NCBI RefSeq assembly: GCF_001571325.1
Contig: NZ_BCTO01000019.1
Location: forward strand, 62,001-126,000
From: Delftia tsuruhatensis NBRC 16741
GTDB lineage: Bacteria; Pseudomonadota; Gammaproteobacteria; Burkholderiales; Burkholderiaceae_C
Length of the DNA stretch: 64,000 bases
Direction: 5' to 3'
In this document: piece by piece, positions 45,819 to 55,075 of the stretch
Layout: each line of letters opens with the position of its first letter
How positions within the stretch are numbered: position 1 is the first letter of the stretch
Made by a program: the position numbers and the translations under genes
The notes under the pieces: model-generated
Databases searched by the model: none
What the model was told of the DNA's origin: nothing
The model's input: the letters and a program-made list of their open reading frames with translations, nothing else

Positions 45819-47831
45819 GTGATCGACTCTTTCCTGCAGCCGGCCAGGGCCTGCACCCCTGCCCACCCGCTCACCCTCATCGGCAAAGGCCTAGCCTGTC
45901 TGCTGACCGGCAGCACCGTGCTGCTGGCCCATGCACAGCAGGCGGCCGGCGAAGGCAAGCTGTCCGAAGTGGTGGTGACCGCCACAGGCTTCGAGCAATC
46001 GCTGGCCGACGCGCCTGCATCCATCACCGTGGTGACAGCCAAGGAGCTGGAAGGCAAGCGCTACCGCGACGTGACCGATGCCCTGCTCGACATTCCAGGC
46101 GTCACCATCGAGGGCGGTGCGGGCGGCAAGATCGAATCCACGCAGATCTATATCCGCGGCCTGGGCGAGGACTACACCCTGTTCCTGGTGGACGGCAAGC
46201 CCCTGGGCAGCTCCTCCCAGGCCTACTACAACGGCTTTGGCGGCGCGCAGCAGACAAGTTGGCTGCCACCCATGTCGGCCATCGAACGCATCGAGGTCAT
46301 TCGCGGCCCCATGTCGTCGCTGTACGGATCCAGCGCGCTGGGCGGGGTGATCAACATCATCACCAAGAAGGTGTCCACGCAATGGACCGGCAGCGTCACC
46401 GTGGACGGAACGATGCAGGAAAACCCACAGGCCGGCAGCGAGGGCCAGCAGCGCTTCTACCTCAGCGGCCCGCTGGTACAGGACCGGCTGGGCCTGACGC
46501 TGTACGGCTCGCGCTTCAAGCGCCATGAGGACCGGTTCACCGGCGGCTACGCCGCCCGCGAGAACCGCGACATCACCGCCAAGCTGGCCTGGAAACTCAC
46601 CGGCAACCAGACCCTGGGCCTGCAGGCCACGCGCGGCACCGGGGACAACGAGCGCACGGCCCGCACGGGCGCCGCAGGCTCGGTGCAGAACGAACGCAAC
46701 TACTACGCGCTGACGCATGACATCGAATGGGGCTCGCGCATCCGCACCAGCTCCTTCATCACGCGGGAGAACGTGCAGATCACCAATGGCGCCTACCAGT
46801 CCGAATACCGGGCCACCTACCTGCAGTCCAAGACCGTCGTGCCGCTGGACCGGCACATGGTCTCGTTCGGTGCCGAGTACAAGAACGAAGAGACTGCGCA
46901 TGACGGCAGCCGCTTTCCGGGATCGCGCAACATCAACCTCGAACGCTGGCAGATGGCCCTGTTTGCCGAGGACGAATACTTCCTGACCGACCGCTTCTCC
47001 GTCGTGGGCGGCATACGCTACGACCGCAACCAGCACTACGGCAGCGAATGGATTCCGCGCCTGTACGGCATCTACCGACTGAGCAATGCACTGACCCTCA
47101 AGGGCGGCATCAGCGGCGGCTACAAGGCACCCACCCTCAAGCAGGCCGACGACAACATCGTGGAAATCGCTGCGCGTGGCGCGGCCTGGGACATGGGCAA
47201 CAAAAACCTCAAGCCCGAGAAAAGCACCAACTACGAAATCGGCCTGAACTGGACGCCCGCGCAGGACGTGAACGCCAGCATCACCGCCTACCAAACCGAC
47301 TTCAAGGACAAGATCAGCACGCAGACCATCTGCACCAGCCCCACCTCCGCCCCAGCCTGCGAATACAACGGCGAAGTGCGCTCGCGCATCAACCAGTACG
47401 TCAATGTCAGCTCGGCCACCATCAAGGGACTGGAGCTGGCCTACGGCATGCCCATCGCCCTGCCGCTGGGCCGAGGTCGGTTCAACACCTCGTACACCTT
47501 CACCTCCAGCGACGTGGCCAGCGGACCGGATGCCGGCAGGCCTCTCAACAACCTGCCCCGCCACATGCTCAATCTGGGCGCGGACTGGAACATCACAGGC
47601 CAGATCAAGCTCTGGGGCAAGGCCCGCTACAAAAGCAGGAGCATCGACGGTGGCACGGCCCAGCTACCCGCCTACACCCTGGTGGACATCGGCGCCAGCT
47701 ACCAGGCAACGCCCAACATCCAGCTGTTCACAGGCCTGTACAACCTGCTGGACAAGACGGTGAACCTCGCCGACTACGGCAAGACGCTGGATGGACGGCG
47801 CTTGTATTTGGGGGTGACGGCGCAGTTTTGA
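45819..47831 (+). CDS. TonB-dependent receptor, CirA/IrgA/PfeA-like (catecholate siderophore type)
   Basis: A 670-aa outer-membrane receptor without an STN domain. The signal peptide (GKGLACLLTGSTVLLAHAQ) is followed by the TonB box EVVVTATGFEQ and a plug very like CirA/IrgA (DAPASITVVTAKELEGKRY, YIRGLGEDYTLFLVDGK, ERIEVIRGPMSSLYGSSALG, GVINIITKK). The barrel ends in AQF. Start GTG 45819 (VIDSFLQP) has CGGAG upstream; the frame stays open further upstream without signal features. It is divergent from the response regulator, the usual layout for PfeA/PirA-type receptors controlled by a two-component system. Ligand inferred as a catecholate. Confidence 0.9.
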   Translation: MIDSFLQPARACTPAHPLTLIGKGLACLLTGSTVLLAHAQQAAGEGKLSEVVVTATGFEQSLADAPASITVVTAKELEGKRYRDVTDALLDIPGVTIEGGAGGKIESTQIYIRGLGEDYTLFLVDGKPLGSSSQAYYNGFGGAQQTSWLPPMSAIERIEVIRGPMSSLYGSSALGGVINIITKKVSTQWTGSVTVDGTMQENPQAGSEGQQRFYLSGPLVQDRLGLTLYGSRFKRHEDRFTGGYAARENRDITAKLAWKLTGNQTLGLQATRGTGDNERTARTGAAGSVQNERNYYALTHDIEWGSRIRTSSFITRENVQITNGAYQSEYRATYLQSKTVVPLDRHMVSFGAEYKNEETAHDGSRFPGSRNINLERWQMALFAEDEYFLTDRFSVVGGIRYDRNQHYGSEWIPRLYGIYRLSNALTLKGGISGGYKAPTLKQADDNIVEIAARGAAWDMGNKNLKPEKSTNYEIGLNWTPAQDVNASITAYQTDFKDKISTQTICTSPTSAPACEYNGEVRSRINQYVNVSSATIKGLELAYGMPIALPLGRGRFNTSYTFTSSDVASGPDAGRPLNNLPRHMLNLGADWNITGQIKLWGKARYKSRSIDGGTAQLPAYTLVDIGASYQATPNIQLFTGLYNLLDKTVNLADYGKTLDGRRLYLGVTAQF

Positions 47832-47900
47832 GGGTACCGGCATAGAAGACCGAGCGATTTCACCGCATCAGGTGGAGAAAGCTACGGGCACGAGTATTAA

Positions 47901-48290
47901 TCAGTCCCAGACACTGGGAACGTGCAGGGTCTCGGCCTTTCGCGCCCTGGGAACCGGAATATATTTAGACAAGGCATCTTTTTCGCGCCGGACTTCATTG
48001 CAAGTGATTTCAGCGCTGCGGAAGATGCGCTTTCCCTGCGGACCACCGCTGGAGAAGGGCCTCACTTCAATGCGCACGCTTACGGTTTCAGGCAGAGGAG
48101 ACCCGTTTGCCGCTTCAGCGCCGCATAGCAGGTTCAGTTTTCTCTGAGCATTACTGTGAGATGAGTGACGAGAACTCTTGGTGGGATTGCCCTGGGCATC
48201 GAATCCGAGAACATTCCAGTCCAAAACCGGTTCAGCACGAACAAGGCATGCGCTGCCCGCCACTAAAACAAAAGCAACAAGGGATTTCAT
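47901..48290 (-). CDS. Hypothetical secreted protein
   Basis: A 129-aa frame with a clear signal peptide (MKSLVAFVLVAGSACLVRA), then a hydrophilic domain with two later cysteines (LNLLCGAEA, AEITCNEV) that could form a disulfide. No family is recognised. GC content is lower than in neighbouring genes, consistent with acquisition or relaxed constraint. ATG 48290 rather than an upstream codon, because it places the signal peptide at the N-terminus. Confidence 0.55.
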   Translation of the reverse strand: MKSLVAFVLVAGSACLVRAEPVLDWNVLGFDAQGNPTKSSRHSSHSNAQRKLNLLCGAEAANGSPLPETVSVRIEVRPFSSGGPQGKRIFRSAEITCNEVRREKDALSKYIPVPRARKAETLHVPSVWD

Positions 48291-48451
48291 GGATCTATCA
48301 AAAAATTGCACCGGCTCTTACCGCCCACTCATCAATGCTCATTGAATGAAAGTGCCTGCCTGTAGAAAGATGACTAGCCGTCCGGATTATGCAGTGACTT
48401 CAATAGGCAGACTTGCCGGCAGTGTGCCGAGGACAACCCAGCCTGGCCTCG

Positions 48452-49351
48452 CTACCACTTCAACGCCGCCACCCTCAGCGCATCCACCGCCATGTCGATG
48501 AACGCCCTCACGCGGTGCGCGGCATGGCGCCCTTCCCGGTGCACCACATGAATCGGTAGCGGCGGCCGCTCGAAGGGCTCCAGCACCAGGCGCAGTGCGC
48601 CGTCCTGCACGGGCTTGGCGATCTGGTAGAGCGGCAGGCGCGTGATGCCTTGCCCGGCCAGGGCGCAGTCTGCCGCAGCCTCGTTGGTCATGGACATGAG
48701 GCGCGGCTGCAGGCGCACGGCCAGGGCCTTGTCGCCTTCGAGAAACCGCCATTCGGGCGTGGAGGTGAGGCCGGATGCGGTGATGGTGGTGTGCTGCGCA
48801 AGCTCCTCGGGCCGCTGGGGCACGCCGTGGCTGGCCAGGTATGCGGGCGAAGCGCACAGCACCTGCCGCACGCTGCCCACGCGGATGGCCTGCAGCGAGG
48901 AGTCGGGCAGATCGCCGATGCGCACGGCCACGTCCACGCCCTCGTCCACCAGGCTGACCACGCGGTCCACAAACCAGCAGTTGACGTCCACCTCGGGAAA
49001 CCGGCCCAGGTAGTCGTGCACCACGGGCAGCACGTGCATGCGCCCGAAGTTGACCGGCGCCGTGAGCGTGAGCCGGCCGCGCGGTGCGGCATGGGCGCTG
49101 GCGGCATGCTCGTCGGCCTCTTCCAGCTCGGCCAGGATGCGGCGGCAGCTGTCGGCGTAGGCCGTGCCGGCCTCGGTCACGCGCACGAAGCGTGTGGTGC
49201 GCGTGAGCAAGCGCACGCCCAGGCGCTCCTCCAGGTCGGAAACCGCGCGCGTCACCACCGAAGGCGAGACCTTGAGCCGACGTGCAGCCGAGGCGAAGCC
49301 GCCCGTGTCCACCACTGCGAGAAATGCCGTCATGGACTGGAAGCGATCCAT
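48452..49351 (-). CDS. LysR-family transcriptional regulator
   Basis: A 299-aa LysR protein. The N-terminal winged helix [20 protein letters not shown] with [20 protein letters not shown] is of the DsdC/YafC-like subgroup (opening MDRF). The substrate-binding domain (about 95-299) contains [20 protein letters not shown] 49351 matches the family; the frame stays open upstream without similarity. It is divergent from a glutathione S-transferase and oxidoreductase pair (211-bp gap), its probable targets. Confidence 0.92.
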   Translation of the reverse strand: MDRFQSMTAFLAVVDTGGFASAARRLKVSPSVVTRAVSDLEERLGVRLLTRTTRFVRVTEAGTAYADSCRRILAELEEADEHAASAHAAPRGRLTLTAPVNFGRMHVLPVVHDYLGRFPEVDVNCWFVDRVVSLVDEGVDVAVRIGDLPDSSLQAIRVGSVRQVLCASPAYLASHGVPQRPEELAQHTTITASGLTSTPEWRFLEGDKALAVRLQPRLMSMTNEAAADCALAGQGITRLPLYQIAKPVQDGALRLVLEPFERPPLPIHVVHREGRHAAHRVRAFIDMAVDALRVAALKW

Positions 49352-49562
49352 CTGTGCCTGCCTTGTCTGTGTCGTGTATCTGCCCGGCTGCGAGCGGCCC
49401 GCGCAGGACTGCCCAGGTTTGCCCAGGTTTGCGCCGGCGCTTTGTTCGCGTTCCCGCAAGAGTGACTTGCCGCCGCCAGGGATTCTAAAGATGCGGGCGG
49501 AGAAGGAGGATACGTCCCGTGGCGCCGACAACCGGCGCCTTCACCAGCCCCAAGGAACCGCA

Positions 49563-50174
49563 ATGAAGCTCTACCACTTCCCCCTGTCCGGCCACGCCCA
49601 CCGCGTCCGCCTCTTCCTCGGCCTGCTGGGCGTGGAGCATGAGCTGGTCCATGTGGACCTGGCCAACGGCGCGCAGAAGAAACCCGAATTCCTGGCGCTG
49701 AACCCGCTGGGCCAGGTGCCGGTGCTGGATGACAACGGCACGGTGATTGCCGACTCCAACGCCATCCTGGTCTACCTGGCGCGCAAGCTGGACCGCCAGG
49801 ACTGGATGCCCCTGGGCGCCCGGGCCGAGGCCGAGATCCAGAAATGGCTGAGCATCGCCGCCGGCCCCATTGCCTTCGGCCCGGCGGCGGCCCGGCTGGT
49901 CACGGTGTTCAAGGCCCCCTTCCAGGCCGAGGAAGTGATAGCCCGCGCCCACGCCATCCTCGGCAAGATCGAGGCGCAATTGACCATCCGCCCCTTCCTC
50001 ACCGGCAGCGCGCCCACGATTGCCGACGTGGCCCTGTACAGCTACATCGCCAGCGCGCCCGAGGGCAATGTGGACCTGCAGCCCTACCGCGAAGTGCGCG
50101 CCTGGCTGGGCCGCATCGAGGCGCTGCCGGGCTTCGTGGCATTCGCCCAGACACCGGCCGGCCTGCGGGCCTGA
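49563..50174 (+). CDS. Glutathione S-transferase family protein
   Basis: A 203-aa GST. The N-terminal thioredoxin-like domain (1-78) starts [19 protein letters not shown], where Ser9 is the probable glutathione-activating residue, then [11 protein letters not shown] (cis-Pro) and [12 protein letters not shown] (gamma-glutamyl binding). The C-terminal helical domain includes [14 protein letters not shown]. It is followed after 46 bp by a multidomain flavin/iron-sulfur oxidoreductase, with a LysR regulator divergent. Together they suggest an inducible detoxification or redox unit; the substrate is unknown. ATG 49563. Confidence 0.93.
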   Translation: MKLYHFPLSGHAHRVRLFLGLLGVEHELVHVDLANGAQKKPEFLALNPLGQVPVLDDNGTVIADSNAILVYLARKLDRQDWMPLGARAEAEIQKWLSIAAGPIAFGPAAARLVTVFKAPFQAEEVIARAHAILGKIEAQLTIRPFLTGSAPTIADVALYSYIASAPEGNVDLQPYREVRAWLGRIEALPGFVAFAQTPAGLRA

Positions 50175-50220
50175 GTGCCTGAGCCACACCTCCCCTGAAC
50201 CCCCGGCAAAGGAGCGCACC

Positions 50221-52296
50221 ATGCACCCGCAACCCCTGCAAAACCCCGCCTCGCCCTGGCATGCGGGCGAACTGGCGATCCAGCAAAGCGTTGGCGTCGT
50301 GGGCCGCATGGACATGCCGGGCCGCAAGTTCCTGCGCCCCTTCCTGCTGGACCAGCACCGCGAGTTCTATCCGCTGCTGCATTTCGTGGTGCTGGGCAGC
50401 GTGGATGCGCAAGGCGACGCCTGGGCCACGGTACGGGCCGGCGAGCCGGGCTTCCTGCACTCTCCCGATCCATCGACCCTGCATGTGGCGGCGGGCCGCG
50501 ATGCGGCCGACCCGGCCGAGCCGGGCCTGGGCGACGGCCATGCCGTGGGCCTGCTGGGCATGGACCCCATGACGCGCCGGCGCAACCGACTCAACGGCAC
50601 GGTGCGGCGCAAGGCGGGCGTTGATGGGGCGGGCGCCTTCGACATCGGCGTGGTCCAGAGCTTCGGCAACTGCCCGCGCTATATCCAGAACCGCAGCGTC
50701 CGGTTTGTCCGGCCTGCCGGGGAGCCTACGCAGGTGCCGGCGGTCGAACTGGCATCGCTGGACCCGCGCGCACAGGCCCTGATTACGCAGGCGGATACGT
50801 TCTACGTGGCGTCCTACGTTGATGGGGATGATGGCCTGCGCCAGGTCGATGTCTCCCACCGTGGCGGCAAGCCGGGCTTTGTGCGGATCGACGCCGATGG
50901 AACGCTGACCATCCCCGACTTCTCGGGCAACCTGTTCTTCATGACGTTGGGCAACTTCCTGGTCAATCCCAAGGCGGGCCTGCTGTTCATCGACTCCGAA
51001 ACCGGGGAAATGCTGCAGATGACGGGCGAGGCCAGCGTCATCCTCGATTCCCCGGAAATCGCCGCCTTCGAGGGCGCCGAGCGCCTGTGGACCTTCAAGC
51101 CCCGCCGCATCGTGCGCCGGCCCGACGCCCTGCCGCTGCGCTGGAGCATGGCCGCCGACGGCTGGTCGCCCCACCTGCAGATGACCGGAAGCTGGGCCGA
51201 TGCCAGCCAGCGCCTGGCCGCCGCCCGGCTGGGGCGGCAGTGGCGACCGTTCCGGGTGGCGCAGGCCGTGGATGAGAGTTCCACCATCCGCTCGCTCTAC
51301 CTGGAGCCGGCCGATGGCATGGCCACGGTGGCCCCCCTGGCCGGCCAGCACCTGCCGCTGCGCCTCACGCCGGCGGACGGCAGCCATCTGCAGCGCACCT
51401 ATACGCTGTCGCTGGCGCCTTCGGACGGGCGCTTGCGCATCAGCGTCAAGAGGCAAGGCCGCGCATCCAGCCATCTGCATGGCCTGAAGCCCGGCGATCT
51501 GGTCGAGGCCCGCCCGCCCGCTGGAAGCTTCACCGCCGATGCGGCCCTGCGCCGCCCCGCCGTGCTGCTGGCCGCGGGCATAGGCATCACGCCCTTGCTG
51601 GCCATGCTGCGCCACATCGTCCACGAAGGCCGGCGCACCCGCAGCCTGCGGCCCACCTGGCTGTTCCAGGCGGCTCGCACGCGCAGCGAACGGGCCTTTG
51701 ACACGGAGATTGCCGAATTGGTGAAGGCCGGCAATGCCGAGGTGCACTGGGTGCGAACGCTCAGCCAGCCCGGCACGGCAAAGGCCGGCCGCGACTACGA
51801 CCATGAGGGCCACATCGACATGGCCCTGCTGAAAGCCACCCTGCCCTGGGACGACTACGACTTCTACCTCTGCGGCCCGGACGCCTTCATGCAGGCCACC
51901 TATGACGGCCTGCGCGAACGCAACGTGCCCGACGAGCGCATCCACGCAGAAGCCTTCGGTCCCTCGGCCCTGAAGCGCTCCATGGCCGGTGCCCCCCCCG
52001 CCGCCGAACTGCCGGCACCCGCCACACAGCCTGTCCGCATCATCTTTGCCGACTCGGCCAAGGAAGCGCGCTGGAAGCCCGGCGACGGCAGCCTGCTCGA
52101 AGTGGCCGAGGCCCGGGGGCTGGAGCCCGCCTTCGGCTGCCGGGGCGGCAGCTGCGGCGACTGCCGCACGCGTGTGCTGCAGGGCGGGGTGACCTATGCC
52201 TCGCCACCCTCCTTCGCCGTGCCAGCAGGCGAGGCCCTGATCTGCTGCGCCGTGCCTGCGCAGGGGACGGGGGAGGCTTTGCATCTGGGGTTGTGA
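50221..52296 (+). CDS. Three-domain oxidoreductase: PNPOx-like, ferredoxin reductase, 2Fe-2S ferredoxin
   Basis: A 691-aa fusion. Residues about 40-310 form a pyridoxamine-phosphate-oxidase-like split-barrel flavin domain (HFVVLGSVDAQGDAWATV, NGTVRRK, PRYIQNRSV, FSGNLFFMTLGNFLVNPKAG). About 345-590 is an FNR-like FAD/NAD domain (QRTYTLSLAPS, GIGITPLLAMLRHIV, DFYLCGPDAFM). About 605-691 is a plant-type ferredoxin with CRGGSCGDC and a later LICC. Electrons could run NAD(P)H to FAD to 2Fe-2S to the flavin or a partner. ATG 50221 follows AAAGGAGCGCACC. Substrate unknown. Probably coexpressed with the GST upstream. Confidence 0.9.
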   Translation: MHPQPLQNPASPWHAGELAIQQSVGVVGRMDMPGRKFLRPFLLDQHREFYPLLHFVVLGSVDAQGDAWATVRAGEPGFLHSPDPSTLHVAAGRDAADPAEPGLGDGHAVGLLGMDPMTRRRNRLNGTVRRKAGVDGAGAFDIGVVQSFGNCPRYIQNRSVRFVRPAGEPTQVPAVELASLDPRAQALITQADTFYVASYVDGDDGLRQVDVSHRGGKPGFVRIDADGTLTIPDFSGNLFFMTLGNFLVNPKAGLLFIDSETGEMLQMTGEASVILDSPEIAAFEGAERLWTFKPRRIVRRPDALPLRWSMAADGWSPHLQMTGSWADASQRLAAARLGRQWRPFRVAQAVDESSTIRSLYLEPADGMATVAPLAGQHLPLRLTPADGSHLQRTYTLSLAPSDGRLRISVKRQGRASSHLHGLKPGDLVEARPPAGSFTADAALRRPAVLLAAGIGITPLLAMLRHIVHEGRRTRSLRPTWLFQAARTRSERAFDTEIAELVKAGNAEVHWVRTLSQPGTAKAGRDYDHEGHIDMALLKATLPWDDYDFYLCGPDAFMQATYDGLRERNVPDERIHAEAFGPSALKRSMAGAPPAAELPAPATQPVRIIFADSAKEARWKPGDGSLLEVAEARGLEPAFGCRGGSCGDCRTRVLQGGVTYASPPSFAVPAGEALICCAVPAQGTGEALHLGL

Positions 52297-52382
52297 AGAG
52301 CCTGTCTCTGCGCGCTTTCCACATCAGGACATACCGACGGCAAAAGGCACATCAGCGATTGCTGCCCAATGCCTCGCTGCAT

Positions 52383-53414
52383 CTAGCTTTCTATCTGGAC
52401 GAGTATCGATTCATCAAGCTCTATGACTTCAAACAGGCCCTGACCCCGCTCATAGACCTCCCCTGACAGGAACCGAACCACTTTCTGGCCGATGTGCATG
52501 CACATCTCCACGACAAAGCCATCTGCATCCCGGCGCATGTCTTTTATCCGCACAAGACCCAAGGGCAACTCAGCCAGCAGTCGGTCACGGTAACCAATGG
52601 ATGCAGGCACGCCGGGACCCGACTCAGAGGCCTCTGGAGTCACAAGGTACAGGCCGTGAAACCCGCTGCCATCGTCGATACGGGAAAGCATTGACCAGAC
52701 ACGTCCTTCCATCAGTTGGAGCCAAATCTCGATGAACTGGAGATAGGGCACCTGCGGATGGCTCCAGACTGCTTCGCCAGGTACCCAGTGCTGCCGACCT
52801 GATTCATCCATATCCCAGCGGCCGCCTACGGCCAACGCCATCTCGCAAGCTCGCCAGCCCACAATCACCTGCTGGTCGAGATCCTGAAGGGACGGGAACT
52901 GGCGCGGCCCCATGGGCTGGATGGAGCTCCCGGGGGCCGGCTCGGTGTCGTCGATATGGACTACCGCGAACCCTTCCTGCTCACTCGGCGGCTCGAACAT
53001 GGCAAACACGCTGCGAATGGCCTGCTCCGGCACTTGGTGATCGGCCCGCCGCTGCGCGTTTCTCTGCAAGGACGTCTGCAAATCGGCTTTGAGCCAAATA
53101 CAGACTACGGGCACGCCATGTGATCTGGCAATCTGGATGGCACGCTCACGATGCACCGTCTTCGGAAGGGCGGCATCAAAGAACACCGCATCACCACCCA
53201 AAGCTGCGGCGTTCTGTTGAATCCAGCTGCTCTTGCCTGCAGCTTGCACCCCCACCACCACATAGAGCTTGGTCGCGGGCGAGCTGACAGACAGTGCTTT
53301 GTCCAAGTCCCGGTACGCCAACTCCCATGCGGCAGCACTGCGTTCCGTGGTGAACAGGCGACCTTGTTCTGTTTCCAGATAGTGGTCTGGATTGATGTGC
53401 TTTGTAGTGTCCAT
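52383..53414 (-). CDS. P-loop kinase-like protein with unknown C-terminal domain
   Basis: A 343-aa protein. The N-terminal nucleotide-binding domain (about 48-155) has a P-loop GVQAAGKS at 55-62 and resembles the zeta-toxin/polynucleotide-kinase/gluconate-kinase type, with FFDAALPKTVHRERA, WLKADLQTSLQRNAQR (lid-like) and FAVVHIDDTE. The C-terminal half (190-343; VGWRACEMALAVGGRWDMDES, YLQFIEIWLQLMEG) matches nothing I recognise. Start ATG 53414 was preferred over a TTG four codons earlier. No antitoxin-like gene adjoins it, so a toxin role is not supported. Confidence 0.72.
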   Translation of the reverse strand: MDTTKHINPDHYLETEQGRLFTTERSAAAWELAYRDLDKALSVSSPATKLYVVVGVQAAGKSSWIQQNAAALGGDAVFFDAALPKTVHRERAIQIARSHGVPVVCIWLKADLQTSLQRNAQRRADHQVPEQAIRSVFAMFEPPSEQEGFAVVHIDDTEPAPGSSIQPMGPRQFPSLQDLDQQVIVGWRACEMALAVGGRWDMDESGRQHWVPGEAVWSHPQVPYLQFIEIWLQLMEGRVWSMLSRIDDGSGFHGLYLVTPEASESGPGVPASIGYRDRLLAELPLGLVRIKDMRRDADGFVVEMCMHIGQKVVRFLSGEVYERGQGLFEVIELDESILVQIES

Positions 53415-53563
53415 GGTGAGCTGCAAGATTCTGGATCACTGTAGCTGGGCACTGCGCCGTACCGTCCGCAGACAAACGAACCCGCCATGCAAAACGGCCT
53501 TGATCGATACACTCGCTGCAATTCCTGCGCCCTCGTACACGCCGCAAATCCAAAGCCCTGCCC

Positions 53564-54262
53564 ATGCAACTCACCAACTGCCTGCTCCGCCTGTCGCCCT
53601 TGGTCCTCACCTGCCACATAGGCCTGGCCTGCGCACAGATCACCACGCCCTCAGCAGGCACCTATGTGCGCAAGGGCGGGGGTGGCGATCTGGTGGTGCG
53701 GGCCAATGGCAAGTTCCATATCCAGACCGTCGGTGCCAACGGCCATACCTGTGAGCTGGAAGGCACCATCACCAACGGCCGGGCCAGGATGGCGAATTCG
53801 GCCTGCGCCGTGGACTTCACGCCTGCCGGTCAGCGCGTCGGGGTCGACACGGCCACCGTCGAGGCATGCCGGGACTTCTGCGGCATGCGGGCCTGGTTTG
53901 GCGGCGATTACCTTCGGCCCACACCCGGCTGCACGGACAAGGCCATTGCCGCATCGCGCAGAAACTTCAAGCGCGCGTACGACGCCAAGGACTACCGCCT
54001 GGCGCTGACCACGCTGGCGCCGGTGCTGCAGGACTGCGATGAGGTGCTGACCGGCGTTACCAAGGGCTGGCTGCGCAACGACCTGGCGCTGGCGCAGCTT
54101 CGCTCGGGCGATGCAGCCGCCTGCCGCCAGACCCTGGCCCCGCTGGCCGAGGAAGCCGGCAAGACGGATCAGGAACTGCGCGAGGCCTATCCACCCACCG
54201 ATGCCGATGTGGTGCTGCCCATGCTCAAGGCTGCGCGCACCAATCTGCGCTTGTGCAGTTGA
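53564..54262 (+). CDS. Secreted hypothetical protein
   Basis: A 232-aa exported protein. Signal peptide MQLTNCLLRLSPLVLTCHIG..ACA, then a beta-rich N-terminal region (about 25-100, TYVRKGGGGDLVVRANGKF) with cysteines, and a helical TPR-like C-terminal half (YDAKDYRLALTTLAPVLQDCDE, LRNDLALAQLRSGD). Several cysteines could form disulfides. No family name can be given. A small membrane protein gene follows 15 bp later, probably in the same transcript. ATG 53564. Confidence 0.75.
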   Translation: MQLTNCLLRLSPLVLTCHIGLACAQITTPSAGTYVRKGGGGDLVVRANGKFHIQTVGANGHTCELEGTITNGRARMANSACAVDFTPAGQRVGVDTATVEACRDFCGMRAWFGGDYLRPTPGCTDKAIAASRRNFKRAYDAKDYRLALTTLAPVLQDCDEVLTGVTKGWLRNDLALAQLRSGDAAACRQTLAPLAEEAGKTDQELREAYPPTDADVVLPMLKAARTNLRLCS

Positions 54263-54277
54263 GGCGGTGCCATCGCC

Positions 54278-54490
54278 ATGAAAGATCCCGCATCGCCCAA
54301 CGCAGGAATCTCCGGGCATTTCCGGCGTGAGGCGAAGTGGATGCTGTGGGTGCTGGTGGTGCTGCCCTTGGCGCTGACAGCATTGGCGGTTTGGCTGGGT
54401 CCGCTGGTCCTGAACCATGTGGAGAGAAGCAAGTGCTTGGATGCGGGCATGCAGGCTTCCCAGGAAAAGCGCAAGTGCGAGCAACGATAG
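54278..54490 (+). CDS. Small single-pass membrane protein
   Basis: A 70-aa protein with a basic N-terminal segment, one transmembrane helix (about 23-45, LWVLVVLPLALTALAVWLG) and a short cysteine-containing tail (Cys53, Cys67). It begins 15 bp after the secreted hypothetical protein, suggesting cotranscription. Function unknown. Confidence 0.6.
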   Translation: MKDPASPNAGISGHFRREAKWMLWVLVVLPLALTALAVWLGPLVLNHVERSKCLDAGMQASQEKRKCEQR

Positions 54491-54610
54491 AGAGAAGGAG
54501 CTGCCGCTCAAAGCCTGATCGAACCAAATCCCTGAAATACTGGCCTACTCTTGGCCCCTTTTTTGTTTGCACGACAGGGCCCTTCATCAGGGCCATGCAC
54601 ACGCCTTTAC

Positions 54611-55075
54611 ATGACCGATATCCGCCCCGCCCACTTTCCCGAAGACCTCGACGCCGTGGTCCGCATCTTCCGGGAATACGTGGCCAGCCCCACCGTGAGC
54701 CTGGACTTCCAGGACTTCGAGACCGAGTTCGCCGCCCTGCCCGGCAAGTACGCCGCACCCGAAGGCTGCGTGCTGCTGGCCTGGAAAGACGGCCAGCCCG
54801 TGGGCTGCGCCGCCCTGCGCCAGGTGGATGCGCAGACAGGCGAAATGAAGCGTGTCTACGTGCGCCCCACGGTACGCGGCGAGAACCTGGGGCGGCGACT
54901 GGTGGAAGGCATCCTGGACGCTGCGCGCCACGCAGGCTACAGCCGCATCTGCCTGGACGTGCTGCCCGAGTTCCAGGCTGCGCAGCGGCTGTATGAAAAC
55001 CTGGGTTTTGTGGATGCGGAACCGGTGAGCTTCAATCCCGTGCCGGGCACGCGTTATCTCGGACTGGATCTTTGA
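54611..55075 (+). CDS. GNAT-family N-acetyltransferase
   Basis: A 154-aa acetyltransferase opening MTDIRPAHFPEDLDAVVRIF. The acetyl-CoA site RVYVRPTVRGENLGRRLVEG (Q/RxxGxG/A-like) is central, followed by ICLDVLPEFQAAQRLYENLGF. Typical stand-alone GNAT; substrate unknown. ATG 54611 begins the family-like N-terminus; an upstream codon would add 20 residues of non-family sequence. Confidence 0.9.
   Translation: MTDIRPAHFPEDLDAVVRIFREYVASPTVSLDFQDFETEFAALPGKYAAPEGCVLLAWKDGQPVGCAALRQVDAQTGEMKRVYVRPTVRGENLGRRLVEGILDAARHAGYSRICLDVLPEFQAAQRLYENLGFVDAEPVSFNPVPGTRYLGLDL

Noticed and set aside
52383-53414. Zeta-toxin call for the P-loop protein.
   Set aside because: Only the nucleotide-binding core resembles zeta. 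There is no epsilon-like antitoxin and the C-terminal half is unrelated.
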